A stretch of 64,000 nt of DNA from Allobaculum mucilyticum (GCF_022701195.1 NZ_CP078089.1:3080154-3144153), one strand, 5' to 3'. Numbered from the stretch's first letter, positions 18,906 through 28,646 are shown. Numbers and translations are program-made. Notes: generated from the sequence alone by a model not told the origin.

Positions 18906-18971
18906 TTTCACCTCAGTCGTTCTTAATGATATCACTTGACAGGAACAATTCCGAAGGCCTCAATTACATCT

Positions 18972-19712
18972 ATGAAAACATTTGTATCGGGAACGATTTC
19001 GGTCAAGGCTGTCCTTGAAGAAAGGAAGCGTTCCGCTATTGAACTGATCGTGAACCCAAAAAAGCGTTCACGCGATATCAGCTATATTATTGCCCTGGCA
19101 AAACAGAATCATATTCCGGTTGTCATGAGCGACACCCAGTCCATGAAAGAGATTGCGCCAAATAATGGCGGTGTCATTCTTGCCTGCAATTCCATTGAAC
19201 TGCCTGCTCTCGATGAACAAGATCCGCTTGAAGGTCTTTGCGTCTATATCAGCGGCGTCGAAGATCCGTACAATCTGGGATCCATTGCAAGAACGCTCTA
19301 TGCTGCAGGGGCGTCGAAAATGATTATCCAGAATCGCGACTGGTCTAATGCGCTTGCTACGCTGCTTCGTTCTTCCGCCGGCGCATGGGAAAGACTGCCC
19401 ATTGTGACTGTTGAATCTGATGAACAGCTCATTGAAACCGCAAAAGCCGCGAACCGTCCGATTCTTGCCGCGGCAAGAGATGATGGTGCAAAACCGCTTT
19501 TTACAGAAACTCTTGAAAAGAACTGTCTGATTGCGATTGGCGGAGCCATGCGAGGACTCTCAAGTGCGCTGCTTTCTGCTTCTTCGTTGCATCTCTATAT
19601 TCCTTATGGGCGCGATTTTCGAAATGCGCTTGATTCGGTCAGCGCTGCATCTGTCTTTGCATTTGAATGGGAACGGGTCCGCTTTCTTGAACAGTCCAAA
19701 AACAGTCAGTAA
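18972..19712 (+). CDS. TrmH/SpoU-family RNA 2'-O-methyltransferase
   Basis: 246-residue SPOUT-fold enzyme. N-terminal substrate-binding portion at residues 1-75, then the knotted catalytic domain with motif 1 GVEDPYNLGSIARTLYAAG, motif 2 IAIGGAMRGLS and motif 3 LYIPYGRDFRNALDSVSAASV. It methylates ribose in rRNA or tRNA; the target cannot be named. ATG 18972 starts the conserved part. A TTGACA at 18936-18941 is a possible -35, but no good -10 follows at standard spacing. The ribosome binding site is weak (AAGG). Confidence 0.85.
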   Translation: MKTFVSGTISVKAVLEERKRSAIELIVNPKKRSRDISYIIALAKQNHIPVVMSDTQSMKEIAPNNGGVILACNSIELPALDEQDPLEGLCVYISGVEDPYNLGSIARTLYAAGASKMIIQNRDWSNALATLLRSSAGAWERLPIVTVESDEQLIETAKAANRPILAAARDDGAKPLFTETLEKNCLIAIGGAMRGLSSALLSASSLHLYIPYGRDFRNALDSVSAASVFAFEWERVRFLEQSKNSQ

Positions 19713-19734
19713 AAAGACTCAGTCTGTTTTCCTT

Positions 19735-19818
19735 TTGATACTTCATCTTCCCCTGTTGATACTTCATCTTCCCCTGTTGATACTTCATCTTCCCCTGTTG
19801 ATACTTCATCTTCCCCTG
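19735..19818 (+). repeat. Four exact 21-bp tandem repeats
   Basis: Unit TTGATACTTCATCTTCCCCTG in four identical copies at 19735-19755, 19756-19776, 19777-19797 and 19798-19818. The last copy's CCCCTG is the 5' arm of the terminator hairpin that follows. There are no spacers, so this is not a CRISPR. Confidence 0.95.
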
Positions 19819-19839
19819 CTTTTGCGGCAGGGGATTTTT
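19813..19839 (+). terminator. Terminator after the SpoU-type gene
   Basis: CCCCTGC (19813-19819) pairs with GCAGGGG (19827-19833), followed by ATTTTT. Each of the three upstream repeat copies offers an alternative CCCCTG arm. From 19840 to 20100 I see no gene. Confidence 0.75.
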
Positions 19840-20111
19840 CTGCCTTTGCTGACTATCTCAGTTAACTGCCGCTCTTCTGGTGCATCTTTCCGGCAAAGAA
19901 GCCAGATCCAGGAAGCTCTGCCTGCTCAAATGAGATCAACTCTGCCCACGATCGGCCCAACAATGGCAAAATAATAGATATTCACCGGGCTGATCCGTAC
20001 AGATCACATAAGAAGATGGATCAATGACAATGAACCATTCCGGTCTGTACCGCAAAGTCCGCACGCAAAGCACTGAATCAGAAAACGGAATACAGAAAAG
20101 AGGAGAACGAT

Positions 20112-20987
20112 ATGCATATCAACAAAGACAAGCTCGTTTCAATGGCCGTCAACGCAAACGTTGACCATCCGACCATCCGCTCGTACCGCGGCGGATTTGA
20201 CGGCCGGGCGCGCATTACATTAGGAACCGGCGGCATCACCTATTCCCATGCCATCGGCGATAACTGCATGGATCTTGCTGGCGATCATGTTGAACCAGGC
20301 GTTTCCATGGCCAATCCGGATTCCGGACAGAACGCTGCTGTCCAGACCTTCTCCTGTGTCGGCAACGTCGTGACCTGCCTGAGCGGTCCGGCTGCCGGTG
20401 CCCAAGGCTTCGTAACTGGAACGCATGGCGGTGTTGAACATGCCATGGGATGGTTTGCGAAGGAAGATCTCGAAAAAATGCAGGGTGATGAGCGCTTCAT
20501 GATCCGCACCTGCGGACAGGGCATGAAAGTTGAAGAAACGCCTGACGTATTCTGGATCAACCTGGATCCGGATCTGCTGGAAGTCATGGATCTGAAGATC
20601 GATGAAGAGGGAAAGCTCGTTTTCCCGGTCGTTACAATTCTTCCGCCTTACATGATGGGTTCGGGACTTGGCTCTTCTTCGCTGATGAGCGGCGATTACG
20701 ACATCATGACGCAGGATAAGGAAGCCAATGAAAAATTCGGTCTGAACAATCTGCGCTTTGGCGACTTCGTTGCGGTTCTCGATCACGATTCTACCTATGG
20801 TGCCCATTACAAAGACGGTTCCGTCACCATCGGCGTTGTCGTCCATTCCGATTCCTTTACATCCGGTCATGGACCTGGACTGACTGTCGTTGCTACATCG
20901 GAAAACGGAGCCATTAAGCCGGTCGTTGATGAAGAAGCGAACCTTCGCCGCTACTTTGGTCCGCTTGCGCAGCGCAAGGGGTTATGA
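20112..20987 (+). CDS. DUF4438 protein
   Basis: 291-residue cytoplasmic protein with long Gly-rich segments (GTGGITYSHAIGDNCMDLAGDHVEPG, written here only in part by motif: HAIGDNC, GTHGGVEH, MMGSGLGSS, DHDSTYGAHY, SGHGPGLTV). These blocks match the DUF4438 family, for which a structure from Thermotoga exists but no function is established. The conserved His, Asp and Gly residues suggest a ligand- or metal-binding site. AGAGGAG precedes the ATG. The stop codon overlaps the priA start (ATGA), so the two are translationally coupled. Confidence 0.78.
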   Translation: MHINKDKLVSMAVNANVDHPTIRSYRGGFDGRARITLGTGGITYSHAIGDNCMDLAGDHVEPGVSMANPDSGQNAAVQTFSCVGNVVTCLSGPAAGAQGFVTGTHGGVEHAMGWFAKEDLEKMQGDERFMIRTCGQGMKVEETPDVFWINLDPDLLEVMDLKIDEEGKLVFPVVTILPPYMMGSGLGSSSLMSGDYDIMTQDKEANEKFGLNNLRFGDFVAVLDHDSTYGAHYKDGSVTIGVVVHSDSFTSGHGPGLTVVATSENGAIKPVVDEEANLRRYFGPLAQRKGL

Positions 20988-23152
20988 GTTTTTATTCCGT
21001 CATCATTGAACACGAAAGCCTCGCTCTGGCCCGCACCTTTACCTATGCCTCCGATTTTGAAATCGAACCAGGCTGTCGCGTCACTGTTCCGTTTGGTGAG
21101 CAGAAACTGACCGGCATGGTCATTTGCAAGGTTCCTGAGCCCGAACATCCGGAGTTTAAAATCCGCAAAATCATCGATGTCATTGACCCAGTACCGGTTT
21201 TAAGCAGCGAGCAGATTCAGCTTGCAGAATATCTCTCCTGGCAGACGGTTTCTTCTGTCATGTCGATGGTCAACTGTATGCTCCCATCCGCCCTCAGCTC
21301 AAAAACAAAACGCTCCGTTCTCTCCTCAACCGTCTGGCTGGTCCGTCAGGATGAACCGGCTGAAACAGAAGAACAGAAGAGTTCAGAATCTCTGACACCT
21401 TCTCAGCAGCAGGCTGCTGAGAAGATTGGTTCTGCAATGGAGCTGAGTCTTGCAAGAACGATTGTTTCGGACTACATGATCCAGACACTCATCTCAAAAG
21501 GGAAATACAGAAAAGAAAAGCGCAGCGTGTATGCGGCCGCACTGCCAAAACGGAAGCAGATCGAATGGCCGCAGCTGAACCCGGCACAGCAGAATGCACT
21601 GCAGGCGATAGAATCCTCAGACAATCCCGTCAGCGTTCTGTATGGCGTTACCGGTTCTGGCAAAACGGAGATTTATTACCATCTTGCCCGTAAAGCACTT
21701 GATGAGGGCAAGCAGGTTCTGATCCTTGTTCCGGAAATCGTGCTGACCCCGATGATGGAGGAGCGTTTCCTTTCCCGGTTTAAAGAGGATGTCTATTCCT
21801 ATCATTCCAGGCTGACCGATGCTCAGGCTCTGTCTGTCTGGAATTCCATCAGTGAAGCAGGACCCTGTGTTGTGATCGGTACGCGGAAGAGCATCTTTCT
21901 GCCTTTTACCAATCTGGGACTGATCGTCATGGATGAAGAGCACGATTCTTCCTATAAGCAGGAAAGTACACCGCGCTATCACGCCAGAGATGCTGTGCTG
22001 CATCGGGCAAAATCATTTGGATGTCCAGTCGTCCTCGGTTCAGCAACCCCATCGCTTGATACCTATTCCCGGGCATTAAAAGGCGTCTACAATCTTGTCG
22101 AACTTGAGCAGCGTGCGCTGAATATCAATAACCGGATCCGTCTGGTTGATCTGCGAATGAAACCTCAGTTTGCCAACTTCTCATCTACACTGATTTCTGC
22201 CATTCAGTCCCGTCTCGATAAGCAGGAAAAAGCGATGATCCTGCTCAACCGCCGCGGATATCTTCCAACGGTGCGCTGTCTGTCGTGCGGCGAGTATCTG
22301 AAATGCGAAGACTGCGATCTGCCGCTTTCTTATCACAAAAAGGAAGATGCACTGGTCTGCCATGTCTGCGGCAGACGTTATCCGGTGATTCCCATCTGTC
22401 CAAACTGCGGATCGAACCGCCTGGCGACAACCGGGCAGGGAACAGAACGTCTGGAAGAAGATACGCATTCTCTGTTTCCAAAAGCAAAGCTCGTCCGCAT
22501 GGATGCCGATACAACATCCCGAAAAGGCGAACACGCAAGACGGCTTGCGGAATTTGATCAGAGCGGCGACATTCTTCTGGGCACCCAGATGATTGCCAAA
22601 GGTCTCGATTTTCATGAAATCACCCTTTGTGCGATACTGAGCATCGACACCCTGCTGGCAAGACCCGATTATCTGGCCAGCGAAAAAGCCTATCAGCTCG
22701 CTGAACAGGCATCCGGTCGGGCAGGCCGGGGCAAAAAGCCTGGAGAAGTGCTGATTCAGACGTTCGATCCGGATCATTTTGTTCTGCAGAGCGTTCTGCA
22801 TCATGACTACAAAGCCTTTTACCGGCAGGAAATGATGTTTCGAAAAGGCGGCGGCAACCCGCCGTATACCTATATGGCTTCAGTCGTCATCCGGCATGAA
22901 GATCCGGTTACGGCTTACAATAAGGCCTGTGAAATCCGCCGGCGCTTTGAAGAGTGCGGCATTCATGTTCTCGGTCCGGCGCAGATCTCCATGCGAAATA
23001 AGCAGAGCCGGATGCGGCTGATCCTGCGCTGCCGCAATGATGCAAAACTGATTGAAACCCTGTGGCAGTGCGCTGCATGGTTTTATACAAAGAAAAACAG
23101 CGCCGGCTGCCGGATTGACGTCAATGTCCATCCGATGAGCATTGAAGAGTAG
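20984..23152 (+). CDS. priA: Primosomal protein N' (replication restart helicase)
   Basis: 722-residue 3'-5' DNA helicase that reloads the replisome at stalled forks. N-terminal 3'BD and winged-helix region to about residue 200, Walker A GVTGSGKTE near residue 222, DEEH box in MDEEHDSSYKQ, a Zn-binding insertion with paired cysteines (CLSCGEYLKCEDC, CHVCGRR, CPNCGS) at about residues 425-480, then helicase lobe 2 with LGTQMIAKGLDF and QASGRAGR. Length is at the low end of normal. Start overlaps the DUF4438 stop by 4 bp, with AAGGGG upstream. Confidence 0.95.
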   Translation: MSFYSVIIEHESLALARTFTYASDFEIEPGCRVTVPFGEQKLTGMVICKVPEPEHPEFKIRKIIDVIDPVPVLSSEQIQLAEYLSWQTVSSVMSMVNCMLPSALSSKTKRSVLSSTVWLVRQDEPAETEEQKSSESLTPSQQQAAEKIGSAMELSLARTIVSDYMIQTLISKGKYRKEKRSVYAAALPKRKQIEWPQLNPAQQNALQAIESSDNPVSVLYGVTGSGKTEIYYHLARKALDEGKQVLILVPEIVLTPMMEERFLSRFKEDVYSYHSRLTDAQALSVWNSISEAGPCVVIGTRKSIFLPFTNLGLIVMDEEHDSSYKQESTPRYHARDAVLHRAKSFGCPVVLGSATPSLDTYSRALKGVYNLVELEQRALNINNRIRLVDLRMKPQFANFSSTLISAIQSRLDKQEKAMILLNRRGYLPTVRCLSCGEYLKCEDCDLPLSYHKKEDALVCHVCGRRYPVIPICPNCGSNRLATTGQGTERLEEDTHSLFPKAKLVRMDADTTSRKGEHARRLAEFDQSGDILLGTQMIAKGLDFHEITLCAILSIDTLLARPDYLASEKAYQLAEQASGRAGRGKKPGEVLIQTFDPDHFVLQSVLHHDYKAFYRQEMMFRKGGGNPPYTYMASVVIRHEDPVTAYNKACEIRRRFEECGIHVLGPAQISMRNKQSRMRLILRCRNDAKLIETLWQCAAWFYTKKNSAGCRIDVNVHPMSIEE

Positions 23153-23215
23153 GTTTCTTTTCTGGTTACTGATATAAAAACGCGAAAAGAAGACCGACAG
23201 AAAGAGGCGAAGAGA

Positions 23216-24463
23216 ATGAACGTTCGTGAATGGGTCTATAACGCCCTCGATGAAGTGATTCGCAGCAATACATATTCCAATCTCTATCTCAAGGAGCATC
23301 TGCAGGAAGTGGATGAAAAAGACCAGGCACTCGCCTCGAATATCTTCTATGGAACGCTGCAGAACTATACCCTGTGCGAGTACGCCTGGAAACGGTTTGC
23401 TAAACAGAAAGTCGGCCGCAAAGTCGGCATTCTGCTTTCGATGTCGGTCTACCAGCTGCTCTTTTTACAGAGAGTACCGGACTACGCGGTTATTGATGAA
23501 GCCAACCGGATCGCCGCAAAACGGTTTCCGGAAAAGCGTGCCTTCGTCAATGCAGTCCTGCGCAAAGTCGTCACTACACCGCTTCGCTATCCGGACCATC
23601 CAATCGAAGCCATGGCTCTGCAGACTTCGCTGCCTGAATGGCTGATTACAATGTGGGTCAAGCAGTACGGTCCAAAGAGCGCCTTCAATTTTGCGAAAGC
23701 TTCACTTGCCGCTCTGCCGGTAACCGTCAGACGCAATCCCATGAAGCTTGATGCAAAAAAAGCCGCTGACTACCAGCGTCTTGAGAAAATTGAAGACCCG
23801 GAACTGAATCCGGATGGCGTCCTGTACCGCTATACAGGAAATGCGATCGGCAAAGATCATCTTTATACATCCGGTGCAATCTCGGTTCAGGATCCGGCAA
23901 GCTATAAAATTGCCCGCTGGACAAAAGCCAGACCAAATGTGAAGATACTCGATCTGTGCGCTGCCCCGGGAACCAAAAGTATGGCTATGGCCGAAATGGC
24001 AGAAGATAAGGCAGAGATTCTCTCTCTGGATCTGCATGATCACCGTGTTTCGCTCATTCAGAATGATGCAAAACGCCTGAACCTGAACAGCGTTAAAGCA
24101 AAACAGGCAGACAGTTCAAAACTTGAGCCAAATCCTGAATACGACATCGTCCTTTGCGACGTACCATGTTCCGGCCTTGGCGTTCTTGCCCGCAAGCCGG
24201 ATATGAAACTCCATCTCAAACCGGCTATGCTCGATGAGCTTCTTCCGCTTCAGAAAGAAATCCTTGCCTCCGGTGCAGGACAGGTTAAAGACGGCGGTCT
24301 GCTGATTTATTCAACCTGCACGCTCAACCGTAAAGAAAACGAAAAACAAGTGGAAAGTTTCCTGACTGAACATCCGGACTTTACGCTTCTTGACCAGAAG
24401 ACCATTGAACCAAATGCCCAGCATGGCGGATTCTTTATCGCCAGTCTGCAAAAACAGGCATAA
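23216..24463 (+). CDS. rsmB: 16S rRNA (cytosine(967)-C5)-methyltransferase
   Basis: 415 residues. N-terminal NusB-like RNA-binding domain at 1-135, then a Rossmann methyltransferase with AdoMet motif LDLCAAPGTKSM at about residue 245, catalytic cysteine in DVPCSGLG (motif IV region) and the second conserved cysteine in YSTCTLNRKEN. It methylates C967 of 16S rRNA. AAAGAGG lies 8 bp before the ATG. In Bacillus def and fmt lie between priA and this gene; both are missing here. Confidence 0.93.
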   Translation: MNVREWVYNALDEVIRSNTYSNLYLKEHLQEVDEKDQALASNIFYGTLQNYTLCEYAWKRFAKQKVGRKVGILLSMSVYQLLFLQRVPDYAVIDEANRIAAKRFPEKRAFVNAVLRKVVTTPLRYPDHPIEAMALQTSLPEWLITMWVKQYGPKSAFNFAKASLAALPVTVRRNPMKLDAKKAADYQRLEKIEDPELNPDGVLYRYTGNAIGKDHLYTSGAISVQDPASYKIARWTKARPNVKILDLCAAPGTKSMAMAEMAEDKAEILSLDLHDHRVSLIQNDAKRLNLNSVKAKQADSSKLEPNPEYDIVLCDVPCSGLGVLARKPDMKLHLKPAMLDELLPLQKEILASGAGQVKDGGLLIYSTCTLNRKENEKQVESFLTEHPDFTLLDQKTIEPNAQHGGFFIASLQKQA

Positions 24464-24477
24464 ACATAAACAGAATC

Positions 24478-24501
24478 AGACGTCCTGACGGACGTCTTTT
24501 T
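24478..24501 (+). terminator. Terminator of rsmB
   Basis: 8-bp perfect stem AGACGTCC/GGACGTCT with TGAC loop, followed by TTTTT. Confidence 0.9.
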
Positions 24502-24628
24502 CACGCACGGAAAAACCGGGAGATCCATAGAAACCGTCAGAATGCCCGGTAAGAATAAGACAGGTTAAAATAGGACTGAACAGAATAATCATGAAAAAAG
24601 CCGCAGATGGCGGCAGCGGGAGGTTTGT

Positions 24629-25816
24629 ATGAAAAGCATTTATGACATGAGCTATAAGCAGATGGAAGACTGGGCTGAATCCAAAGGATGGAAAAAGTTC
24701 CGCGTTCAGCAGATCTTTCGCTGGCTGTACAAAGAGAGGGTCGAAGACTTTGATGCAATGACCAACCTGTCCAAGGAAACCAGAGCGGAGCTGAAAAAGG
24801 ATTTTAACTTCAATCCGCTGACACTGGTCCGCAAGCAGGAATCAAAAGACGGAACCACAAAGTTCCTGTTCCGTACGGAAGACAACCATCTGCTGGAAAG
24901 TGTCATGATGGTTTTTGATTACGGAAACTCCATCTGCGTCTCTTCGCAGGTCGGCTGCAACATGGGCTGTGCATTCTGCGCTTCTGGTCTGACCAAAAAA
25001 TCCAGAAACCTGACAAGTGCAGAAATGACCGCGCAGGTCATGCATGTTCAGAAAGCACTCGATGCCAAAGGGGAGCGTCTGTCCCATATCGTAGTTATGG
25101 GAACCGGTGAACCGTTTGATAACTATGACAACGTGCTCAACTTCATCCAGACCGTCAACCATGACCGCGGTCTGGCCATCGGCAGCCGTCACATTACAAT
25201 TTCAACTTCCGGCATCGTTCCGAAAATCCGCACCTTTGCGGAAGGTCATTACCAGTACAACCTGGCCATCTCGCTCCATGCGCCAAATGACGAGCTGCGT
25301 TCGCAGATTATGCCGGTCAATAAAGCCTATCCGCTCAAAGAGCTCATGTCTGCCGTTGAATACTACACATCGCTCAACAACCGCCGTCTGACGTTTGAAT
25401 ACATCCTGCTTAAAGGCGTCAATGACTCCCTTGAACAGGCCAGAGAACTTGCCCGTCTGCTTCGTCCGTACTGCTGCTACGTCAACCTGATTCCGTATAA
25501 CAGCGTTGATGAGCACGGTTTCCAGTCCACAACCCGTGAAGAAGCGATGAAGTTCTATGACATTCTGAAAAAAGAAGGCATCGCTGTCACGATCCGTAAA
25601 GAACACGGTTCCGATATCGATGCAGCCTGCGGTCAGCTGCGCATCAAGGAAATGAAAAAAGAAGATGCGCTCCGCCTGCTTTCCCAGAAAGAAGAAACTT
25701 CCGGTATTCCAGGCAAAGATCCTGAAATTGAAAACGTCTACGATAGCGAATATGCAGAAGACGACATGCCGGCCAGCGAACCATCAGAACCGGCAGCTGC
25801 CTGCAAAGTAAAATAA
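24629..25816 (+). CDS. rlmN: 23S rRNA/tRNA adenine C2-methyltransferase RlmN
   Basis: 395-residue radical SAM enzyme that methylates A2503 of 23S rRNA and A37 of some tRNAs. The cluster motif is CNMGCAFC at about residue 111; GTGEPFDNYDN and ISLHAPNDELR follow; the catalytic cysteine that forms the methyl relay is in DAACGQLR near the end of the domain. The last 40 residues are an acidic, Ser/Pro-containing extension not found in most RlmN proteins. A GGGAGG site lies 5 bp before the ATG. Confidence 0.95.
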   Translation: MKSIYDMSYKQMEDWAESKGWKKFRVQQIFRWLYKERVEDFDAMTNLSKETRAELKKDFNFNPLTLVRKQESKDGTTKFLFRTEDNHLLESVMMVFDYGNSICVSSQVGCNMGCAFCASGLTKKSRNLTSAEMTAQVMHVQKALDAKGERLSHIVVMGTGEPFDNYDNVLNFIQTVNHDRGLAIGSRHITISTSGIVPKIRTFAEGHYQYNLAISLHAPNDELRSQIMPVNKAYPLKELMSAVEYYTSLNNRRLTFEYILLKGVNDSLEQARELARLLRPYCCYVNLIPYNSVDEHGFQSTTREEAMKFYDILKKEGIAVTIRKEHGSDIDAACGQLRIKEMKKEDALRLLSQKEETSGIPGKDPEIENVYDSEYAEDDMPASEPSEPAAACKVK

Positions 25817-25875
25817 CCGGGAAACCGGAAGAGAAGCGCAAAACGCCTTTGAACATGAGAAAATAGACCTGTCTG

Positions 25876-25904
25876 AAAATCCAGAATCCAATTCTGGATT
25901 TTTC
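25876..25904 (+). terminator. Terminator after rlmN
   Basis: 12-bp stem AAAATCCAGAAT with its complement, CCA loop, then T run. Symmetry also permits function on the other strand. Confidence 0.88.
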
Positions 25905-25956
25905 ACTGTATGAGAATGCCGGTTCTTTTCTCTCCTGCTGACCAGAAGACCGGTTT

Positions 25957-25983
25957 TTGCGAAGAAGAAGGCAGTGATATACT
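25957..25983 (+). promoter_or_regulatory. Candidate promoter of the prpC-prkC operon
   Basis: TTGCGA at 25957-25962, 15-bp spacer and extended -10 TGATATACT ending at 25983. A leader hairpin GCCCTGT/ACAGGGC (26043-26061) lies between it and prpC. Confidence 0.5.
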
Positions 25984-26101
25984 CTCATTCCTGCAGTTTT
26001 ATATTTTTCAGGCAGAAACTGAGAACCAGATTATGAAAAACAGCCCTGTTCGAGACAGGGCGAGAATATCGAATAGAAATTTTGCGAAAGGAGTGATGTG
26101 A

Positions 26102-26848
26102 ATGATCGAAGTCTATGGACTGACGGATATCGGCAAAACCAGAGAGCTCAATGAAGACAACTATCTCATTTCGTCCAACCGTCACGGCGATCAGCTGCTG
26201 ATGGTCTGCGACGGAATCGGCGGCGCAGCAAGCGGCGAAGTTGCCAGTGCCATGGCCTGCGACATCGTTCGCGAAAGCTTTGAAAAAGCTCCGTATTTTA
26301 ACAAAGACTATGAAGCAGATGACTGGATTCGACGGACGCTGACCAAAGCCAACGATTCCATTTACGCTAAATCCATGTGGAGCCGCAAAAATCGCGGCAT
26401 GGGAACCACAGTTGCCGGCGTACTGATCTGCTCGATTGGAACCTACATCTTCAATGCCGGCGATTCACGCATTTATGCGCTGTATGAAGACGGTCTGATT
26501 CAGATGAGCGAAGATCACAGCTATGTGCAGACGCTTGTCAATGAACATAAAATTACCGCACGCGAAGCGCGCGAACATGAAAAGCGCAATGCGCTGACCA
26601 ACGCTCTTGGCGTCTGGCGGATGTTCCGTCTGGACGTCAATAAAATTGCTTCCGATTACGCCTGCCTGCTGCTCTGCTCAGACGGCCTGCATGCCTATGT
26701 TCCGGAAGCCAAAATCATTCGAACCCTGGAAAGCCCGCTGTCGCTTGAAGCGAAAGTTTCGCTGCTCATCGACCTGGCCAACGCGGCAGGCGGACAGGAC
26801 AACTGCACCGTCATTCTGAGCGGTCCGGGAAAGAACTATGGTCAGTAA
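26102..26848 (+). CDS. prpC: PP2C-type phosphatase partner of the PASTA kinase
   Basis: 248-residue Ser/Thr phosphatase (PrpC/Stp type) that reverses phosphorylation by PrkC. Metal-binding motifs: ELNEDN near residue 16, VCDGIGG near 38, GDSRIYAL near 121, LLCSDGLH and GGQDNCTV near the C-terminus. All expected aspartates are present. AAAGGAG lies 8 bp before ATG 26102. The last 11 bp overlap the kinase start, giving strict coupling. Confidence 0.95.
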   Translation: MIEVYGLTDIGKTRELNEDNYLISSNRHGDQLLMVCDGIGGAASGEVASAMACDIVRESFEKAPYFNKDYEADDWIRRTLTKANDSIYAKSMWSRKNRGMGTTVAGVLICSIGTYIFNAGDSRIYALYEDGLIQMSEDHSYVQTLVNEHKITAREAREHEKRNALTNALGVWRMFRLDVNKIASDYACLLLCSDGLHAYVPEAKIIRTLESPLSLEAKVSLLIDLANAAGGQDNCTVILSGPGKNYGQ

Positions 26849-28646
26849 GATTGCCAATCGCTACCGCATCAGCCGGCTGATCGGCCAGGGCGGCATGGCG
26901 GATGTGTATCTTGCCTATGATGAAATCCTCGGGCGGGATGTGGCGATCAAGGTTCTGCGTCAGAAACTTGCGGACGATCCGCAGACGCTTTTTCGTTTTA
27001 TCCGAGAAGCATCGGCCGCAAGACGGCTCGATCATCCAAACGTCGTCGAGATCTATGATGTCGGCGAAAGCGGGGATCTCCATTACATCGTTATGGAATA
27101 TGTCCCCGGACAGACATTAAAAGAAGTAATCGCCGATACCGGTCCGATGCCGGCAGACCGAGCGATCGAAATCATGAAAAAGCTCACGCTTGCCGTGCAG
27201 CAGGCGCATGAGCGAAAGATCATTCACCGCGATATCAAGCCGCAGAATATCCTCGTTCGAAGCGATGGAGAACTGAAGATTTCGGACTTTGGTATCGCCA
27301 TTGCGGCAGACTCAGATTCACTTACCCGTCACAGGGCCGTCATGGGATCCGCGCATTACCTAGCACCGGAAAGTGCAGCCGGTCTGCCGGTGGATTACCG
27401 GGTTGACCTGTACTCGCTAGGGATTGTGTTTTTCGAACTGCTCTGCGGAAGCGTACCCTATACCGGAACGTCTCCGGCTGCCATTGCCCTTAAGCATCTG
27501 CAGGACCCGCTGCCTCATATTCAGCCGTACAATGAGACTGTTACCCAGGGGATTGAAAACGTTGTGATCCGCGCAGCGGCGAAAAATCCCGATGAGCGGT
27601 TCCAGAGTGCACAGGAGCTGTATGATGCACTCTGTCACTGCAAGGATCCAGGCATGAAGCGGGCTGCTCCGCTTGTTTTAAAAACGCAGTCTCTCGAACT
27701 GCCATCCCTGCAGGAAAAAACTCCATCTGCTGCGCATACAAAGAGCCGCCCGCATTCTTCTTCATCGTCTTCAAGATCATCATCTGCAGGCTCATCTTCA
27801 ACAAAGCGCAGCACATCATCCGGCGGTACAAGAAAAAGCGTACAGACAAAGCAGAGCCCTTCGCAGACACGTAAAAAATCATCTGCCAGAACCAGTCAGG
27901 TCAGACGGAAGAAACGCAGAAGACGGATCACATGGAAGTCGATCACGCTCTGGGCAGTCAGTCTGGCCGGTATCTGTGCTATTACGGCTCTTCTGGTTCT
28001 AGGACTTGGAATCGTACCGGTCGATGGCGTACTTGGCTGGCATAAGGTGCCGGCTGTTGAAGGCATGAGCCAGGAAGAAGCGATAACCGTTCTGACCCAG
28101 GGCGGTATTGCACAGGAATCGATCCAGATCAGCACGATTGCCTCTGACAGCTATGAAGCCGGACAGGTCCAGTCCACCAGCATTCCGGCTGGCATGTTTG
28201 TTCACGATGGCGACAAGCTCACTCTGACTGTCGTCAAAGGACCAACATTTCTGGTCAGCGATTACACCGGACTGTATATCGATGATGTAAAAGCGATGTT
28301 TGAATCCCAGGGTGTAAATATTCCGGTTGAGGTGACAGAAGAACCGGCTGCCGGAATCAATCCGGGAATCATCCTTGCACAGAGCGGATGCAGCGCTGGC
28401 GAGCGAATCGACCCGGACAGCACGACACCGATTCAGTTTACTGTCTCGACCTATCCGACCATTCAGATCGACAGTTCGTATATCGGTCGGGATGTCAATG
28501 AAGTCAAAGCTGAGCTCAACTCCAAAGGCATCGCCGTCATTCTTAAAAACGTCTACGGCTCCGATACCGTTGCAAGTATCGATCCGCCAGCGGGAAGTAC
28601 GTATACGCAGCAGGGAAGCGACAGCGTCGTAACGCTCTATCACTGA
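26838..28646 (+). CDS. prkC: PASTA-domain Ser/Thr protein kinase
   Basis: 602-residue membrane kinase sensing peptidoglycan fragments. Kinase domain at 1-270: glycine loop GQGGMADVY, Lys38 in VAIK, catalytic Asp132 in HRDIKPQN, DFG in ISDFGIA, APE in YLAPESA. Residues 290-365 form a Ser/Lys/Arg-rich juxtamembrane linker. One membrane helix spans about 368-390. Three PASTA repeats follow outside the cell, starting near VPAVEGMS, FLVSDYTG and IQIDSSYI. Order prpC-prkC-rsgA-rpe-thiN is the one known from Bacillus. It probably tunes wall synthesis and growth. Confidence 0.95.
   Translation: MVSKIANRYRISRLIGQGGMADVYLAYDEILGRDVAIKVLRQKLADDPQTLFRFIREASAARRLDHPNVVEIYDVGESGDLHYIVMEYVPGQTLKEVIADTGPMPADRAIEIMKKLTLAVQQAHERKIIHRDIKPQNILVRSDGELKISDFGIAIAADSDSLTRHRAVMGSAHYLAPESAAGLPVDYRVDLYSLGIVFFELLCGSVPYTGTSPAAIALKHLQDPLPHIQPYNETVTQGIENVVIRAAAKNPDERFQSAQELYDALCHCKDPGMKRAAPLVLKTQSLELPSLQEKTPSAAHTKSRPHSSSSSSRSSSAGSSSTKRSTSSGGTRKSVQTKQSPSQTRKKSSARTSQVRRKKRRRRITWKSITLWAVSLAGICAITALLVLGLGIVPVDGVLGWHKVPAVEGMSQEEAITVLTQGGIAQESIQISTIASDSYEAGQVQSTSIPAGMFVHDGDKLTLTVVKGPTFLVSDYTGLYIDDVKAMFESQGVNIPVEVTEEPAAGINPGIILAQSGCSAGERIDPDSTTPIQFTVSTYPTIQIDSSYIGRDVNEVKAELNSKGIAVILKNVYGSDTVASIDPPAGSTYTQQGSDSVVTLYH

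Noticed and set aside
18936-18941. Consensus -35 TTGACA before the SpoU-type gene
   Set aside because: No acceptable -10 occurs 16-18 bp downstream, so I do not call a promoter.
19735-19818. Direct repeats considered as a CRISPR array
   Set aside because: The 21-bp units are contiguous with no spacers and no cas genes nearby.
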